Shown: positions 63,134 to 64,000 of the stretch, piece by piece
How the letters are laid out: the number at the start of each line of letters is the position of its first letter
Numbering within the stretch: the first letter of the stretch is position 1
Source of the DNA: an uncultured Chitinophaga sp.
GTDB lineage: Bacteria > Bacteroidota > Bacteroidia > Chitinophagales > Chitinophagaceae
DNA: 64,000 nucleotides
Assembly (NCBI RefSeq): GCF_937898475.1
Contig: NZ_CALEJS010000010.1
Location: forward strand, 124,001 to 188,000
Reading direction: 5' to 3'
Notes under the pieces: generated by a model
The model's database searches: none
What the model saw: only the letters and a program-made list of their open reading frames with translations
What the model was told of the DNA's origin: nothing
Position numbers and translations under genes: made by a program

Positions 63134-64000
63134 ATGTTGCAAGGAAAAAAGATCTTATTAGGCGTATCCGGCAGCATCGCTGCTTACAAAGCAGCGCATC
63201 TTATCCGCCTGTTGGTGAAGGAAGGCGCCCAGGTAAAAGTGGTGATGACCGCCGCTGCCTGTGATTTTATTACCCCGCTGACATTATCCACCTTATCGAA
63301 AAATGAGGTGCTTGTTTCTATTAACAATAACCAGAGCTGGAACAATCATGTAATGCTGGGCCGCTGGGCCGATGTAATGCTGATTGCGCCCGCTTCTGCC
63401 AATACCCTGGCCAAAATGGCGCAGGGCCTTTGCGATAACCTGCTTCAAGCGGTATATCTCTCTGCCACCTGCCCGGTTTGTTTTGCACCGGCTATGGATG
63501 AGGATATGTGGCATCATCCCGCTACCCGCAACAATATAGAAAAGCTCCTGTCCTATGGTCACCGGCAGATCCCCGTTGAAAGCGGCGAACTGGCCAGCGG
63601 TCTGGTGGGAGAGGGACGTATGGCAGAGCCGGAGCATATTATCGATTTTCTGCACCGGCATTTTGCAGCTCCCAGGAGCGGGGGACAAACCTCGCAGCCC
63701 CTCAAAGGTAAACTGGCGCTGGTTACAGCAGGCCCCACCGTAGAACCAATAGACCCGGTACGCTTTATCAGCAATTACTCCAGCGGTAAAATGGGCATTG
63801 CAATAGCAGATGCACTGGCCGCAGCAGGCGCCACGGTAAAACTGGTACTGGGCCCCACCCGTTTCGGTCCCACTGCTCCCAACGTAGAAACAATACCTGT
63901 GAAAACGGCGGCAGATATGTTCAATAGCTGTATCGCCAACTATCCTATGGCCGATATAGTGGTCATGGCAGCCGCTGTAGCCGATTACCGGCCCAAGGTC
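63134..64000 (+). CDS. coaBC: Bifunctional phosphopantothenoylcysteine decarboxylase/synthetase, 3' end cut by window edge
   Basis: This coenzyme A biosynthesis enzyme is open from ATG 63134 to the last base (289 codons); the stop lies beyond the window. The flavoprotein CoaC half shows LLGVSGSIAAYKAAHLIRLL, APASANTLAKMAQGL, PAMDEDMWHHPATRNN and the Cys-lid region. The CoaB half begins near residue 192 with LVTAGPTVEPIDPVRFISN and reaches MAAAVADYRPKV. It completes the bamD-rpoZ-coaBC cluster. Confidence 0.93.
   Translation, partial: MLQGKKILLGVSGSIAAYKAAHLIRLLVKEGAQVKVVMTAAACDFITPLTLSTLSKNEVLVSINNNQSWNNHVMLGRWADVMLIAPASANTLAKMAQGLCDNLLQAVYLSATCPVCFAPAMDEDMWHHPATRNNIEKLLSYGHRQIPVESGELASGLVGEGRMAEPEHIIDFLHRHFAAPRSGGQTSQPLKGKLALVTAGPTVEPIDPVRFISNYSSGKMGIAIADALAAAGATVKLVLGPTRFGPTAPNVETIPVKTAADMFNSCIANYPMADIVVMAAAVADYRPKV

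Overview
The window is a dense chromosomal segment of a Bacteroidota bacterium, most likely a Chitinophagaceae member close to Chitinophaga. This is inferred from several signs: promoters of the TTTG-N19-TAnnTTTG type, a secreted nuclease with a C-terminal type IX secretion (Por) sorting domain, a short NuoG without the molybdopterin-fold half, an rpsF-rpsR-rplI cluster without ssb, and a BamD-omega-CoaBC cluster. I found no tRNA, rRNA, CRISPR array, insertion sequence or prophage. The genus was not tested against any database.

Left part (1-16754): two tandem paralogous TPR proteins, the first cut by the window edge, each closed by a terminator. A clear promoter then leads into a complete 14-gene complex I operon, nuoABCDEFGHIJKLMN. 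Several nuo gaps hold AT-rich or short-word inverted repeats rather than being tightly packed.

16.9-31 kb: a MacB/FtsX-type permease; a compact three-gene unit, all starting with GTG (RidA-like deaminase, fold-type III D-threonine aldolase/D-serine dehydratase-like enzyme, M19 membrane dipeptidase), which looks like a D-amino-acid salvage module; then, leftward, ribosomal genes rpsF-rpsR-rplI with their own promoter, and a 1098-aa secreted nuclease; htpG rightward; recJ and a polyprenyl synthase leftward.

31-45 kb (accessory and envelope genes): an OmpA-family porin with an exemplary promoter and two upstream palindromes, a Kup potassium transporter, a Crp-like regulator, an Old Yellow Enzyme, an acyltransferase-3 membrane protein, RsgA, a tiny secreted cysteine protein, an aldo/keto reductase with its AraC-type regulator (two 11-bp direct repeats exactly 21 bp apart lie between them), a SulP transporter and an exported acetolactate decarboxylase.

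45-61 kb: the division and cell wall (dcw) cluster on the minus strand, in transcription order mraZ-rsmH-ftsL-ftsI-murE-mraY-murD-ftsW-murG-murC-ftsQ-ftsA-ftsZ. It makes peptidoglycan precursors and the divisome; murF, ddl and murB are not in it. In front of mraZ there are three 10-bp repeats fitting a MraZ operator, and beside them an AT-rich stretch and a cluster of six DnaA-box-like 9-mers. This is the most intriguing non-coding region of the window and a candidate replication origin or DnaA-responsive control region.

Right end (61.6-64 kb): bamD, the RNA polymerase omega subunit and the 5' part of coaBC, with a near-perfect 22-bp-arm hairpin between the last two.
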